Source of the DNA: a virus
Length of the DNA: 57,818 nucleotides
Strand: one strand, 5' to 3'
Virus record (IMG/VR): IMGVR_UViG_3300032893_000051
Coordinates: 1-57,818 of that record
A program made the translations under genes and the position numbers. Numbering within the stretch: the first letter of the stretch is position 1; every line of letters begins with the position of its first letter. Shown piece by piece: positions 9,298 to 17,902 of the stretch. The notes beneath the pieces are model-generated. The model was given only the letters and a program-made list of their open reading frames with translations, did no database searches and was not told where the DNA came from.

Positions 9298-9623
9298 TAT
9301 GCACTCTCATCCAGATAGTAAAGGGTGTGATCTATTTGGAACGAGTTCAGAGTGGGCTGCTGGCCTTTTCCCGAGTTGTCCAAAGAATAGAAAAATCCGT
9401 TTGGAAGGCCCGTCACGACATACTGCCCGTTCACGTTCTGCTGTATCAGAATAGGGAGCCCTACCACCAGAGGGTTATTAGCCGAGTCCCCGATGTCCAA
9501 AATCCACCTGTTTGTCCGGGTGTTGAATCGCATCGTGAGCGTGTACAAATTTCCCGAGAGAGTGATCTGAAACTGATACCAGGGGAGGTTCGACTGAAGC
9601 GGTACCTGAAATAAAGTGGCCAC
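9297..9623 (-). CDS. Baseplate plug protein, Pam3 gp18-like (DUF6983)
   Basis: A 108-residue protein with the pattern F-x-V-P-L followed by YQFQITLSGNLYTLTMRFN, NRWILDIGD and NPLVVGLPILI. This matches the small plug domain described for cyanophage Pam3, which closes the central baseplate channel. Its place between the Dit-like protein and the hub is the expected one. Confidence 0.75.
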   Translation of the reverse strand: MATLFQVPLQSNLPWYQFQITLSGNLYTLTMRFNTRTNRWILDIGDSANNPLVVGLPILIQQNVNGQYVVTGLPNGFFYSLDNSGKGQQPTLNSFQIDHTLYYLDESA

Positions 9624-10319
9624 TTATCCTCCTCCCACTGCTTTTGCAACGGAATGGGCCTTTGTGGTTCCTGCAACGTCTCCACTTTGAAAAACTGATC
9701 CACTTGGCAAAAGAGACTGGCTCCCCGAATTCGCCTGCCCGGCCGACAGAGCTGGGTTTTGGAAAATGGACACGTTCACAGTTTGAGGGCTGACGAGAAG
9801 GAGCTGAACTAGCGATAGCTGAAAGTACAGAATCCCAGTCGTGTCTTTATCTCGGGGAACAGACAGGCTTTTGATCCACATGCTCTCGTAGGTCTGCAGA
9901 GACGTGTACACCGTGAACGGCTGCCGAGATGCCTGAAGCTCTAAAAGCTGTCCAAAGGCGGCCACAGACGGCTTTTTAGATCCCGACAGAGCGCCGATCA
10001 GCGCGGATCCCACTCCAGCTCCGACAATCCCCAATGGACCGGGAGCCGCAGACGCCAGGGTCGTCACCGCGAGGGCACCGAGCACCTGGGTCGAAAGGCC
10101 TATCGGAGTGTCGGAAATTATACCCACGAGCTCCAGTTCAAAGGGCTTCACGATGATGTGGTCAGTGATGCTCGATCCGTTCTCTAGTTCGAACAACGTC
10201 GGCGGAGAGTCTCGTTTGTGCGTTTGAGACACGCAGCAGTCGACGGAAATTACAGTCGAGCCCTGAATGAGCTGAACTCGTTGTGGCTGGGACAGGCCTG
10301 AAAAACTAAAGTCCGGCAT
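9624..10319 (-). CDS. Dit-like baseplate protein
   Basis: A 231-residue protein directly downstream of the tape measure. It opens with QRVQLIQGSTVISVDCCVSQ and SITDHIIVKPFELELVGII, a pattern of Dit-like N-terminal domains in small myoviruses, has a hydrophobic Gly/Ala stretch at about 85-115 that could lie in the tail channel, and then a second beta region (TVYTSLQTYESMWIKSLSVP). The function, joining tube and hub, is inferred from order and pattern. Confidence 0.6.
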   Translation of the reverse strand: MPDFSFSGLSQPQRVQLIQGSTVISVDCCVSQTHKRDSPPTLFELENGSSITDHIIVKPFELELVGIISDTPIGLSTQVLGALAVTTLASAAPGPLGIVGAGVGSALIGALSGSKKPSVAAFGQLLELQASRQPFTVYTSLQTYESMWIKSLSVPRDKDTTGILYFQLSLVQLLLVSPQTVNVSIFQNPALSAGQANSGSQSLLPSGSVFQSGDVAGTTKAHSVAKAVGGG

Positions 10320-11710
10320 CAGTCAGACCCCTTTCCGCTGCCGGCAGAAAGAAGTCCGGCGGTCACCTTCCTGGAAAACACATCCATCGCTTGCTTCTGG
10401 ATTTTCTCGATGTGCTCCTTCAGCTCGTGGGCTGTTCCTGCAGGGGCGGTGATGTTGAAAATGGGGTTGTAGTTGTTGTTCACGCTCGCCGACTTATTGG
10501 TCTCCTGATTGATCGGGAAACCAGTGGGAGTCGGATAGAGCGGCACGCCGTTTAGCCCGGGGGTGGGTCCTCCGAAAAACTTCTTGTACGCCGCCGCTCC
10601 GAAAGCCAATGGACTGAAGCTGGTTAAGAATTTCTTCGGGAGAATCGTCTCCCCGCCCTGCAAAAGCTTGTAGGTGTCGTGGAGCACCAACAATCCCGAT
10701 GCGAGAGTGGCGATCGTAACCACCAGCGGAGACATCGCGGCATCGAGCGCGGCGAACACAGCGACTCCGGTCTTCGCAGTGCCTACTAATCCTGCTAGTA
10801 CAGTTCCTGCAAAGGCGATTTTTCCCAAGGAACCCTCTCCTAATCCGAAGATGTCGCCAAATCCAGAAAACTTCTTTTTAAGATCTGTAAAAAGAGTAGT
10901 GACGAATCCGTACACATACCCGAGGCCGTAGAGAAACTTATCCAGAAACGCCTTTATGTTCAGGTTAATAAGGTCCTTGTTGGCGTTGTAGAACTTCAGG
11001 AAGTCATTCACCATGTCGCGGATCGAAGGGCTGATGTCCGTGACGATGGTGGCGCCGATCTTCTGGAGGAATAGGATGATGTTTTGAAACGAGTGCTCGA
11101 CCACCTCGAGGGATTTGACCTCTTTCTCCGTAAGGATGAGTCCGAATCGCTGGGCTTGCTGGCCTCTATTTGTAATGGCCTTGGAGCCCTGCGCCAGAAA
11201 TCCCGCTAGCCGGACGCTTCCCCTACCCAAAAGCTCCTGGCTGACCGCCGCTCGTTGAATAGGATCCCGAATTCCCCTCAGCCTATCGGATAGGGCCAAT
11301 AATACGTCCTGTGAGGTCCTGAAGCTTTGGATCTGTCCGGGGGAGAACCCAGCTAGGGCAAATGCTTTCTGTGCCTCCTGGGAGCCAGTACGCGCCTGAA
11401 ACAGGGTCAGAGAAACGTGCTGGAGAGCCTTCGACATCTCCTCGGTCGAGACGCCGTTCTGTGACGCAGCGTAGTTAAGCTTTTGGAACTGGTCTACCGT
11501 CAGCCCTGCGGCCTCTGCGGCTATGGACAGCTGCTCCCCTACGTGGCCAAAACGCTCCGCGAGCTCGTACAGGCTGCGGGCGACCTCAATACCGGAGATG
11601 ACGTCGAGGCGTTTCTTTATCCCCTCAAGCTGCCCCTCCAGCCGCTCCAGCTTGTCGTGCTCGACGTTGAACCCGATCTTGGTAAGCAGTGTTCGAAAGG
11701 TTTCAGGCAC
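10319..11710 (-). CDS. Tail tape-measure protein
   Basis: A 463-residue protein, short for the family and therefore implying a tail of roughly 70 nm. The first 230 residues are helical (LERLEGQLEGIKKRLDVISG, GLTVDQFQKLNYAASQNGVS), a hydrophobic Gly/Ala stretch lies at about 285-345, and the C-terminal 35 residues are helical again. The ATG lies 8 bases inside the end of the frameshifted chaperone frame, the usual arrangement for tape measures. Confidence 0.85.
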   Translation of the reverse strand: MPETFRTLLTKIGFNVEHDKLERLEGQLEGIKKRLDVISGIEVARSLYELAERFGHVGEQLSIAAEAAGLTVDQFQKLNYAASQNGVSTEEMSKALQHVSLTLFQARTGSQEAQKAFALAGFSPGQIQSFRTSQDVLLALSDRLRGIRDPIQRAAVSQELLGRGSVRLAGFLAQGSKAITNRGQQAQRFGLILTEKEVKSLEVVEHSFQNIILFLQKIGATIVTDISPSIRDMVNDFLKFYNANKDLINLNIKAFLDKFLYGLGYVYGFVTTLFTDLKKKFSGFGDIFGLGEGSLGKIAFAGTVLAGLVGTAKTGVAVFAALDAAMSPLVVTIATLASGLLVLHDTYKLLQGGETILPKKFLTSFSPLAFGAAAYKKFFGGPTPGLNGVPLYPTPTGFPINQETNKSASVNNNYNPIFNITAPAGTAHELKEHIEKIQKQAMDVFSRKVTAGLLSAGSGKGSD

Positions 11711-11854
11711 CAGGTCTCCTTACTGCTTCGGCTTTTAGGTCCGCGTCGATGTCCAGAGCATCGTGCGCGTCAGCCAGGTCATCGATAGACCAATAATTCT
11801 CTACATTCACCAGTGTATCAAGGCCCGCGAGAACCGGCCTCCATATTCTCCAGT

Positions 11855-12295
11855 CTACTGAGGAGTCGAGGTTGACGGAGCTGGCGGGGTAGCTGGTGCG
11901 AGGGCGGTGAGTCCTTTGAAAAAATTTCCGTACTGCACCTCCAGGGCAGCGTAGAGGACTTTGAACATGAGATCCAGTTTGCCTTCGTAGTGGGACAAAA
12001 AGTCCACTTTCTTCCCGTCGCAAAGCACCCTATCCCCAGACGTCAGCGACTCGATCAGCGAGATGGCTTCGTCGTCGAAATGCTGCCCTAAAATCCCTAC
12101 CGCCCGGCCTAGAATCGTGAGATCAATCTCCCGGCCTAGGAAATTACCTCCGCCCTTTACCCCTGACAGCCCCAGCGTGAGGGGCTCTCCAATTATTTTC
12201 GTTAGCTTGCCGAGAACCTTCAGCGATTCCCTGGCTCCGAACTGGCTGAACTCGTAGGTGTGCCCTTCTATTTCCCTAGTGACTTGCTGCCTCAT
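11855..12295 (-). CDS. Tail assembly chaperone (unshifted form)
   Basis: A 146-residue protein between the tube and the tape measure. The start MRQQVTREIEGHTYEFSQFG and the helical middle (LIESLTSGDRVLCDG) fit the T4-like/Mu-like tail chaperone pattern. The last 16 residues after the slippery site are a low-complexity Ala/Pro/Ser/Thr tail, as expected for the termination product of a frameshifting gene. The ATG follows an AGGAG-type site (TAGGAGTCAAA). Confidence 0.8.
   Translation of the reverse strand: MRQQVTREIEGHTYEFSQFGARESLKVLGKLTKIIGEPLTLGLSGVKGGGNFLGREIDLTILGRAVGILGQHFDDEAISLIESLTSGDRVLCDGKKVDFLSHYEGKLDLMFKVLYAALEVQYGNFFKGLTALAPATPPAPSTSTPQ
11918..11927 (-). promoter_or_regulatory. 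Programmed -1 ribosomal frameshift site AAATTTTTTC
   Basis: On the minus strand the codons GGA AAT TTT TTC contain two in-frame slippery heptamers, A AAT TTT and T TTT TTC. Both allow tRNA re-pairing one base back, after which the frame stays open for 71 codons with the second-chaperone signature. I did not identify a definite downstream stimulatory structure. Confidence 0.8.
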
Positions 12296-12303
12296 TTTGA
12301 CTC

Positions 12304-12729
12304 CTAGTTACCGCCGATGTTGGCGATTAGGAGCTGGTCTGTCTCAATCACCCACTGTCGGCCGACTACTTCCTTCGCAAACTCCGTGTTCGCGAACTTT
12401 TGAATCCAGGCGGTGACGGCGGACATAAGGGTGCGGCCGGAGGCGTCTCGGAGAAGCAAGGGGAACTCCCCGGCCCCGGACAGTTCGTCGGCGTTGGCGA
12501 ATGCCGACAGATCATCGTTTGAGGGAGAAGTCTGCAAAAGAGTCAGAGTCACCTTTCCGGACTGATCGGCGGATTTCGCGCGGGCACCTTCTCCGTCGGA
12601 TCCCACCTTCAGGTGAAAGGCCTGGTCGTTTCTTTCCGCTAGGATGAAGGTGCCGTCCATGAAGCCGGTCATGGTCTTGGCTCCAAGGCTTAGGGTGACT
12701 TGCTTAGGATTATAAGTGAGTACGGACAT
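12304..12729 (-). CDS. Tail tube protein (DUF3277-like)
   Basis: A 141-residue protein with the DUF3277 pattern (TYNPKQVTLSLGAKTMTGFM, then KSADQSGKVTLTLLQTSPSN and VVGRQWVIETDQLLIANIGG). This family forms the inner tube of small contractile tails. It follows the sheath gene by 10 bases with an AAGGAG site, the expected order. Confidence 0.85.
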   Translation of the reverse strand: MSVLTYNPKQVTLSLGAKTMTGFMDGTFILAERNDQAFHLKVGSDGEGARAKSADQSGKVTLTLLQTSPSNDDLSAFANADELSGAGEFPLLLRDASGRTLMSAVTAWIQKFANTEFAKEVVGRQWVIETDQLLIANIGGN

Positions 12730-12739
12730 TTTTTTCTCC

Positions 12740-14281
12740 TTAGACGGTTACGACACCCACGATCTGAATGAAGTGAAACGCTCCAGCGAGACGGCAGCTA
12801 AAGCTAACGTCCGGTAGCAATCGCAAGGCCCGATCGTTCGGCGGAATCTGGTTTACCGTAGGCGCCGAGACCACGATCGGACTCTGGCCATCGATCAAGC
12901 CGTTCACCACACCCTGCTGGAGGGTCTGCCGAACTGCGTTCACGATAAGTGAAATACCCTGGTCCGTGTAGGGGACCTTGGGGGTGTTCACTAGGATCGA
13001 AAAAACATTCGCCTGCATCGTGCTCTGCAGCCAGTCGATTCCGACAGTGACGTCGATAAACTGTCCCCCAGAGGTGAATCCCTCCTCGGTGATGTTCACG
13101 CCGCCGACGGTCTCGTAGATGTTGCAGTTCTTTCCGGGCTCCCCAGGAATCCCAATGCACGTCGTTCGCTGCGTGGGAGTGAGGTTGTCCGGAGTTATGC
13201 CGACGAGGGTCTTGAATTTCCAGGTAGAGGCACCGGGGATCTGCGGGAGCTGCCCGCCCATCCATGCCGCCGCGGCTGCATCGTTCGGAGTGCCAGAGTA
13301 GAGCAGGAACGTCCGCTTGTAGGATTTCCCCTTCAGCACGGAGGCAACGTCCGTGTTCGAGGAAGTTAGAACGTCCTGGTCGTTCGTGTCCGCGCCGAAC
13401 AGCTTCACCTGCGTCTCGATGTACGCGGCGACCTGTTCGATGTCCCAGGCGTGCTGCGAGCAAAGCAGTACTCCGTACCACAAATCGTTCTGCAGCTGGC
13501 ACTGCTGGATGTCCGACACCATCGTGTGATTCGGGGTCACCAGTGCGTGGGTGAGATCCGTGTCCACGTTCGTGTAGACCTGGCCTTCACCGGGCTGCGC
13601 GGCCGTCAAAGTGAGCAGCGCGGATCCGCCGGTGCCGGTCACCAAGCCAGTTACTGGAGGAGTGGCGAACACCACGTCGATGTCGCTCAAAAGTCCGTTG
13701 AGGATGTCCTGCTGGGCGTTTCCAGAGGTCGCCTGATACGAAACCAACTCACCGTTCAGGGTGAACTCGTACAGGTGCGACGTGTTCAGAGTGTTCACCT
13801 GGAGCGTGTCGACCTGCGCGACGCTGGCAGAGACTCGTCCGACGTAGAAAATCGGTGGTTGGAGCGACTGCTCGAGCAGTTCGGAGGCCTCGATATACTC
13901 CTGGTCCGTCGTCTGGAAACCATCGCTCACCATGCCCAGAAGGCTCGTGTACGCGCGGATCCAGTCCGTGAAGGTCAGCGACACCGTGCCGGATCCGGTG
14001 GCGGGATTCGACAGGGTGAGTTTGTTCCCCTGGATCGCCAAAACCGTCGTGTCCGGAGGGATGTTCGTGCCGGTGATCTGCTGAAACTGTGAAATTCCCG
14101 TGGTGGAGACCAGCCCAGTAACGACGTTGCTGCCGTTCGTGGTCGTCCCCATGGTGGTTGCGGATGCAGCAAACCGGTTCGAGGTTCCGAAGATCGCCGG
14201 AATCGAAAAACTTGCCTGCTGTACGGCTTGGGTCTCCTGCGTGATTACTACCTGTACGATATCGCTAATGGGTGCTGACAT
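12740..14281 (-). CDS. Contractile tail sheath protein (DUF3383-like)
   Basis: A 513-residue protein with the DUF3383 framework: N-terminal SDIVQVVITQETQAVQQASF, a central DLTHALVTPNHTMVSDIQQC and LLCSQHAWDIEQVAAYIETQ, and a C-terminal ISLIVNAVRQTLQQGVVNGL, with SCRLAGAFHFIQIVGVVTV at the end, the strand that interlocks sheath subunits. Residues about 45-104 form an inserted module with GTNIPPDTTV that resembles the three modules inserted in the baseplate J-like protein. This gene defines the phage as a myovirus. Confidence 0.9.
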   Translation of the reverse strand: MSAPISDIVQVVITQETQAVQQASFSIPAIFGTSNRFAASATTMGTTTNGSNVVTGLVSTTGISQFQQITGTNIPPDTTVLAIQGNKLTLSNPATGSGTVSLTFTDWIRAYTSLLGMVSDGFQTTDQEYIEASELLEQSLQPPIFYVGRVSASVAQVDTLQVNTLNTSHLYEFTLNGELVSYQATSGNAQQDILNGLLSDIDVVFATPPVTGLVTGTGGSALLTLTAAQPGEGQVYTNVDTDLTHALVTPNHTMVSDIQQCQLQNDLWYGVLLCSQHAWDIEQVAAYIETQVKLFGADTNDQDVLTSSNTDVASVLKGKSYKRTFLLYSGTPNDAAAAAWMGGQLPQIPGASTWKFKTLVGITPDNLTPTQRTTCIGIPGEPGKNCNIYETVGGVNITEEGFTSGGQFIDVTVGIDWLQSTMQANVFSILVNTPKVPYTDQGISLIVNAVRQTLQQGVVNGLIDGQSPIVVSAPTVNQIPPNDRALRLLPDVSFSCRLAGAFHFIQIVGVVTV

Positions 14282-14289
14282 TTACCCCC

Positions 14290-14838
14290 CTAGGGTGCCG
14301 TGAACTCATCGTTCACAATTCCGTTATTCGTATCAATCGTCCCGGAGATGTGGGCCGTGTCGATCTCGCCTTGGTCTTCGGTGATGAAGCTGCCGATGCC
14401 AAAGTCCGTATCCATGTGAGATCTGCCTTCATATCCAGTATTAAGCAATTGGCTTAAGTCCGCAACCGTTCCGATTAGCCACACGCTGATATTAGCATTG
14501 AGAAGCAGCTCCTGCGTGTCGAAAGTGTCGAGAGAGGCCTGCCACAGGGCCATGAAGTTGTAGGCCGTCTCCTGGTCCTGGGCGTAGCAGTGGAACGATA
14601 CGGTCATCTTTCTCGGGCCGGAGTGGTTCTGAATCTCTCCCCCGCCGGAGTAGAACGTCGCATCATCCGCGTACCTAGCTCCGGGAGTAATGATTTTGAA
14701 CGAGAAGTACGGCAGCGCGGGACGCGGCGCATTCTGATACGTCGGCTCCTCAAGCACGCAGACTAGACCTGTGACCTTCGTGATGATGTTCGCGAAGGCC
14801 TTTCGGACGGCGTTGTAGTCTATGGGGAACTGGGTCAC
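14290..14838 (-). CDS. Neck/tail-completion protein
   Basis: A 182-residue protein. I chose the GTG at 14838 because it overlaps the upstream stop as GTGA; an upstream start would overlap the previous gene by 91 bases. The pattern (FPIDYNAVRKAFANIITKVT, then ALPYFSFKIITPGARYADD and MTVSFHCYAQDQETAYNFMA) fits the neck proteins that precede the sheath in this phage type (LIC_12616-like). Tail completion is inferred from position. Confidence 0.65.
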   Translation of the reverse strand: MTQFPIDYNAVRKAFANIITKVTGLVCVLEEPTYQNAPRPALPYFSFKIITPGARYADDATFYSGGGEIQNHSGPRKMTVSFHCYAQDQETAYNFMALWQASLDTFDTQELLLNANISVWLIGTVADLSQLLNTGYEGRSHMDTDFGIGSFITEDQGEIDTAHISGTIDTNNGIVNDEFTAP

Positions 14839-15269
14839 TGGAGGTTCTCCGCGCTGACTCGAGAGTCGATGGAGTCCGGACCCACGTCGATTCGGACGAT
14901 GCGGCACTTGACGTACGAGCCCCACTGCTCCACGTCCTGCACCTGAAACTTTATCTGGTTGTAGTTCGCATCCGGACGAAGCACTACGTCGTTCGGGAGT
15001 AGCGTCATCGGGCCGCCGTACTCGAGACCATTTTGGGTCTTAAAATTCGCGTTGTTCAGGAACAGCCAATACTGCTCCTTGAACCGGTCGTGCTCGGGAA
15101 CCATCTCGAGCTGCCGGCCGTTTAGGGGCTGGACGTTGGCCTTTATTTCAAACTTGTGGATGTTAAAGTTCAGTGGTTTTCCGTCCTTGTACACGACGGC
15201 GCCTTTCCGGGACACGACCAGCGTCTCGTCCTTCTTCAAAATCTGCGAGCTGCCGAACAGCTTAATCAT
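14835..15269 (-). CDS. Head-closure/neck structural protein
   Basis: A 144-residue beta-rich protein (IKLFGSSQILKKDETLVVSR, RFKEQYWLFLNNANF, ILPNDVV-like strands) lying between the gp10-like protein and the neck protein. Coupled on both sides by overlaps of four bases. No family is recognised with certainty; the role in head closure is inferred from place. Confidence 0.55.
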   Translation of the reverse strand: MIKLFGSSQILKKDETLVVSRKGAVVYKDGKPLNFNIHKFEIKANVQPLNGRQLEMVPEHDRFKEQYWLFLNNANFKTQNGLEYGGPMTLLPNDVVLRPDANYNQIKFQVQDVEQWGSYVKCRIVRIDVGPDSIDSRVSAENLQ

Positions 15270-15739
15270 TTAGTCACCTTGAACGTGACCGATCGAAGAA
15301 GTAGCTCGGACGCCATCAGCGTTCGGTTAGCGTTGGCCGGGTATTCCCTCGCCTTCGCCTTTTTAGTGGATGGAGCATTCGGAGGAGGGATGTTCGACTT
15401 AATCTTGTTCTGAACCATCACCTGCGCGCGGAATCCTATTACTGACAGCGACTTGGTAACCGTGGACTTGCCGTCCATGATTTTTTTGAGCTCTTCCTTC
15501 TTTATCTTTTCGATGTCTGCGGCCTTCTGCGTGAAGGTCGATCGGAAAAACGATCGTTCGGGGATCTCGCTCGTCCCGAATTCGTTCCACCAAGCCACTT
15601 CGGAAACCAAAGGCGCGTCCGGGCCAGGGTAACGGCCAGCATCCTCGTGGATACCCACCGTCACGTAGGCCCGGTCTGCGTCAGCCAGACGCTTAGCCAG
15701 TGTGGCGAAGGCCTTGGGATTTGAGTCCTTCACACTCAT
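15266..15739 (-). CDS. HK97 gp10-like neck protein
   Basis: A 157-residue protein. The ATG at 15739 overlaps the upstream stop as ATGA and is preferred over starts inside the upstream gene. The pattern AYVTVGIHEDAG, then SEVAWWNEFGTSEIPERSFF and MVQNKIKSNIPPPNAPSTKK is typical of gp10-like minor tail/neck proteins (the N-E-F-G-T motif followed by P-x-R-x-F and the end of a helix with P-P-N-A). It joins head connector and tail. Confidence 0.75.
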   Translation of the reverse strand: MSVKDSNPKAFATLAKRLADADRAYVTVGIHEDAGRYPGPDAPLVSEVAWWNEFGTSEIPERSFFRSTFTQKAADIEKIKKEELKKIMDGKSTVTKSLSVIGFRAQVMVQNKIKSNIPPPNAPSTKKAKAREYPANANRTLMASELLLRSVTFKVTK

Positions 15740-16218
15740 ATCACCTCGTCCGCGGCGTTGAACCACGGGCCCTGATCCCCCCACAGCGCCCAGATCGACG
15801 TCGTCCATGGCGCAATCAAATCGTTCTCCATCATGTGCTTCGTGAAGTCCGGCAGAATGATGTTCGGGTTGTTTAGGTTGTTGATCTCGTCCGACACGAA
15901 TATTCCGCCCGCGTACGGAGTAGCGGACTCGGTGGCGAGGCGCTGGATGATGGCGCGTTTCATCAAATCCATGTTCTTTATACGATCCGTGAAATCGATC
16001 CTGACTCCCCCGACGGCCTCGTTCACCATGCGGGAGAACTTGGCCATGATCGCCTCGAGGCAGCGGATGGCGGTGTTCAGCACGAAATTATTGTACTGGG
16101 CTAGAAAGTAGTTGATTTCCTCGTCCTGTAGAAGGGGATCGGTCTGGTCGGTGTCGCCAATCTCAAATCGGACGGCGTCCTTGGCGCTGTTCGCCGGGTT
16201 CCCGCTGTATGACCACAT
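15736..16218 (-). CDS. Head-tail connector (gp6/gp15-like adaptor)
   Basis: A 160-residue helical protein. NSAKDAVRFEIGDTDQTDPL followed by DEEINYFLAQ and LNTAIRCLEAIMAKFSRMV is a well-known signature of phage adaptor proteins that bind below the portal. It lies after the zinc-finger gene and before the gp10-like gene, the expected place. Confidence 0.8.
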   Translation of the reverse strand: MWSYSGNPANSAKDAVRFEIGDTDQTDPLLQDEEINYFLAQYNNFVLNTAIRCLEAIMAKFSRMVNEAVGGVRIDFTDRIKNMDLMKRAIIQRLATESATPYAGGIFVSDEINNLNNPNIILPDFTKHMMENDLIAPWTTSIWALWGDQGPWFNAADEVI

Positions 16219-16227
16219 CAGACCCTC

Positions 16228-16524
16228 CTATTCGTGGGAGCGTCGCTTGTGGACCGAGAGAGCGCGCTTGCTCCCGAATTTCTTTCCGCAGCAGGAAAAC
16301 GGTCCCGGCTTCAGCGGCTTGGGACCATCGTTAGGCTTCTCTTCGTAGGGAATTTCCTTCATCCAACCGATGTTAATGCAGGACTGAAGCGCCACTGGAT
16401 GCCACGGCGACACATCCCAGATCTTCGTACCGGCCCTGACGATCTGACCTTTTACGTTCAGATCGCGCAGGGCCAGGTAAAGTTTCTTATGGATGCTGGA
16501 GGACGTTGTAGCCGAATGCTCCAA
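16228..16524 (-). CDS. Small C2H2-zinc-finger-like protein in the head cluster
   Basis: A 98-residue protein. Residues about 1-55 hold LYLALRDLNVKGQIVRAGTK and WDVSPWHPVALQSCINIGW, a short beta-domain of unknown function. The C-terminus has FSCCGKKFGSKRALSVHKRR followed by SHE, which aligns with a classical zinc finger (C..C, F, L, H...H) except that the two residues between the cysteines are missing. The ATG lies 38 bases inside the capsid gene end. The protein may bind nucleic acid or stabilise the connector; this is not known. Confidence 0.65.
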   Translation of the reverse strand: MEHSATTSSSIHKKLYLALRDLNVKGQIVRAGTKIWDVSPWHPVALQSCINIGWMKEIPYEEKPNDGPKPLKPGPFSCCGKKFGSKRALSVHKRRSHE

Positions 16525-17488
16525 GGTTCGCTCCTACCAGCTTCATGTCGAAGGACATTTCGCCCTCTACGCGGTCCGCCTTCAGCTGCTCCATGCGGAA
16601 CACCATGATGCGGTTGCCCTGGGCGCCGGCTCCGAACAGACCCTGCCAGGAGAAGATATACCCTCCCGTGGGTTGCAAGATGCTGGGCGCGGGGTTCGCG
16701 TACACCAGAAGGAACGTATTCTGGGTCAGGTACGAGTACGTTCCCGTGTTGGGCGGAACGGTTTCCGGGGCCGTGTTGCTGATGACCGAGGAGACCAGGA
16801 ACTTCTCCACTCCGAAGAGCGAAGCCAAGAGCTCCTCCGACACCACGCCACGCTGGGTATACTTGATGCGGTCTAGCACGGTCGGGTTGTTCCGAAGTGC
16901 GAAGAACACATCATTGGATACCACCAGCGTGTTCGGCAGGAAGCCGGTCTGGCTTTTGATTTCCTGCTTCAGGAAGTCGATGTCGGCCATGGGATTCGAG
17001 GTCGTCGAGTCCCAGTATCCGTCACCGTTGACGTTCGGCTGGAAGTCCGTCGGGCTTCCCGACACCAGATACCCCTGCCAGATGCCCGTCTGCATGTACT
17101 TCTTCACGAACTGGATCTCGCGTCGAAGTAGCAGCTGCTGGGTCACGAATAACGTCGCATCCCGATCGAGATCGAGAGGCTGGTCGGCGTTCGCGCGGGT
17201 CTGATCGTCGACGTCCTTGTGGACCGCCCAGACGTCGGCGAAGTACGTCGGGGTGTTGTCCAGATCGAACCCTGAACCCGCGGACTCCGTTGCCGGAGCG
17301 CGGACCTGGGCTTGGGTCTGGAACCAGTACCCCTGATCGTAAATGAAGTACCGGTCGGACTGCTTCAAAACGGGCACGATCGGGAAGACCTTGTCCGCTA
17401 TGAAGTCCTGGGCCCGCTGGATATAAGCAATGGAGATGTTCGTCAGGGGCCGGTTGACGTGAACATCAGACCTAGTAGGTTGCGGCAT
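16487..17488 (-). CDS. Major capsid protein
   Basis: A 333-residue protein with the pattern of HK97-fold capsid proteins found in small myoviruses (NISIAYIQRAQDFIADKVFP, then FALRNNPTVLDRIKYTQRGV, SEELLASLFGVEKFLVSSVI). It lies between the decoration protein and the connector genes and has no long N-terminal delta domain, in keeping with the separate scaffold-like gene upstream. The start is preceded by an AGGGGGA region. Confidence 0.85.
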   Translation of the reverse strand: MPQPTRSDVHVNRPLTNISIAYIQRAQDFIADKVFPIVPVLKQSDRYFIYDQGYWFQTQAQVRAPATESAGSGFDLDNTPTYFADVWAVHKDVDDQTRANADQPLDLDRDATLFVTQQLLLRREIQFVKKYMQTGIWQGYLVSGSPTDFQPNVNGDGYWDSTTSNPMADIDFLKQEIKSQTGFLPNTLVVSNDVFFALRNNPTVLDRIKYTQRGVVSEELLASLFGVEKFLVSSVISNTAPETVPPNTGTYSYLTQNTFLLVYANPAPSILQPTGGYIFSWQGLFGAGAQGNRIMVFRMEQLKADRVEGEMSFDMKLVGANLGAFGYNVLQHP

Positions 17489-17501
17489 TTAGGTTTCCCC
17501 C

Positions 17502-17900
17502 TTATTTCTTACCAAGGTTTACGAGCAGCACCGGGAGGATGTCCCCAGCGACGCCGGCGTCGAGTGCGATACCGACCTGGTAGTTACCAGTGGTCGCAGT
17601 GATCAGACCGCCGGACGGCGTCGACATCAGCGTGTCGCCGATGGCTACCGTTCCGTTGACCTTGCACTTCGACACGCCCTCGGTGAAAATCTGCCCTGCC
17701 TCAGCAAGCTGAGGATTGTTCTGCAGGATTCCGACGATCGGCTCGCCCGTCGATCCCGGAGGAGCGCAGGCCACTGGGGTATTAATCCCAGAGCCGGTCG
17801 CGGCTACGGCGATGACTGGCGTAAACAGGTACGTCGACTCGGACGACATGTCCTGGTTAGCCGGCAGAGACCACGAAAATACAGGAATTTCCCAAGCCAT
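17502..17900 (-). CDS. Capsid decoration protein (DUF2190-like)
   Basis: A 132-residue protein with a Gly/Ala-rich beta pattern (VAIGDTLMSTPSGGLITATT, GVAGDILPVLLVNLG) as in DUF2190 and related head-decoration or head-fibre bases. Gene order scaffold, decoration, capsid is standard. It follows the scaffold-like gene by two bases on the upstream side. Confidence 0.65.
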   Translation of the reverse strand: MAWEIPVFSWSLPANQDMSSESTYLFTPVIAVAATGSGINTPVACAPPGSTGEPIVGILQNNPQLAEAGQIFTEGVSKCKVNGTVAIGDTLMSTPSGGLITATTGNYQVGIALDAGVAGDILPVLLVNLGKK

Positions 17901-17902
17901 TG

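Larger units (their letters stand above)
11703..12295 (-). other. Tail assembly chaperone -1 frameshift product (G-GT type)
   Basis: A -1 shift at 11918-11927 would join the first 126 residues of the chaperone to a 71-residue extension encoded at 11703-11918, giving about 197 residues. The extension contains WSIDDLADAHDALDIDADLK, the acidic helical signature of the second tail chaperone in phages that use this mechanism. Its frame has no plausible own start near the join, and it ends 8 bases inside the tape-measure gene. As in lambda and Mu, the longer product is expected in small amounts and should bind the tape measure. Confidence 0.8.
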
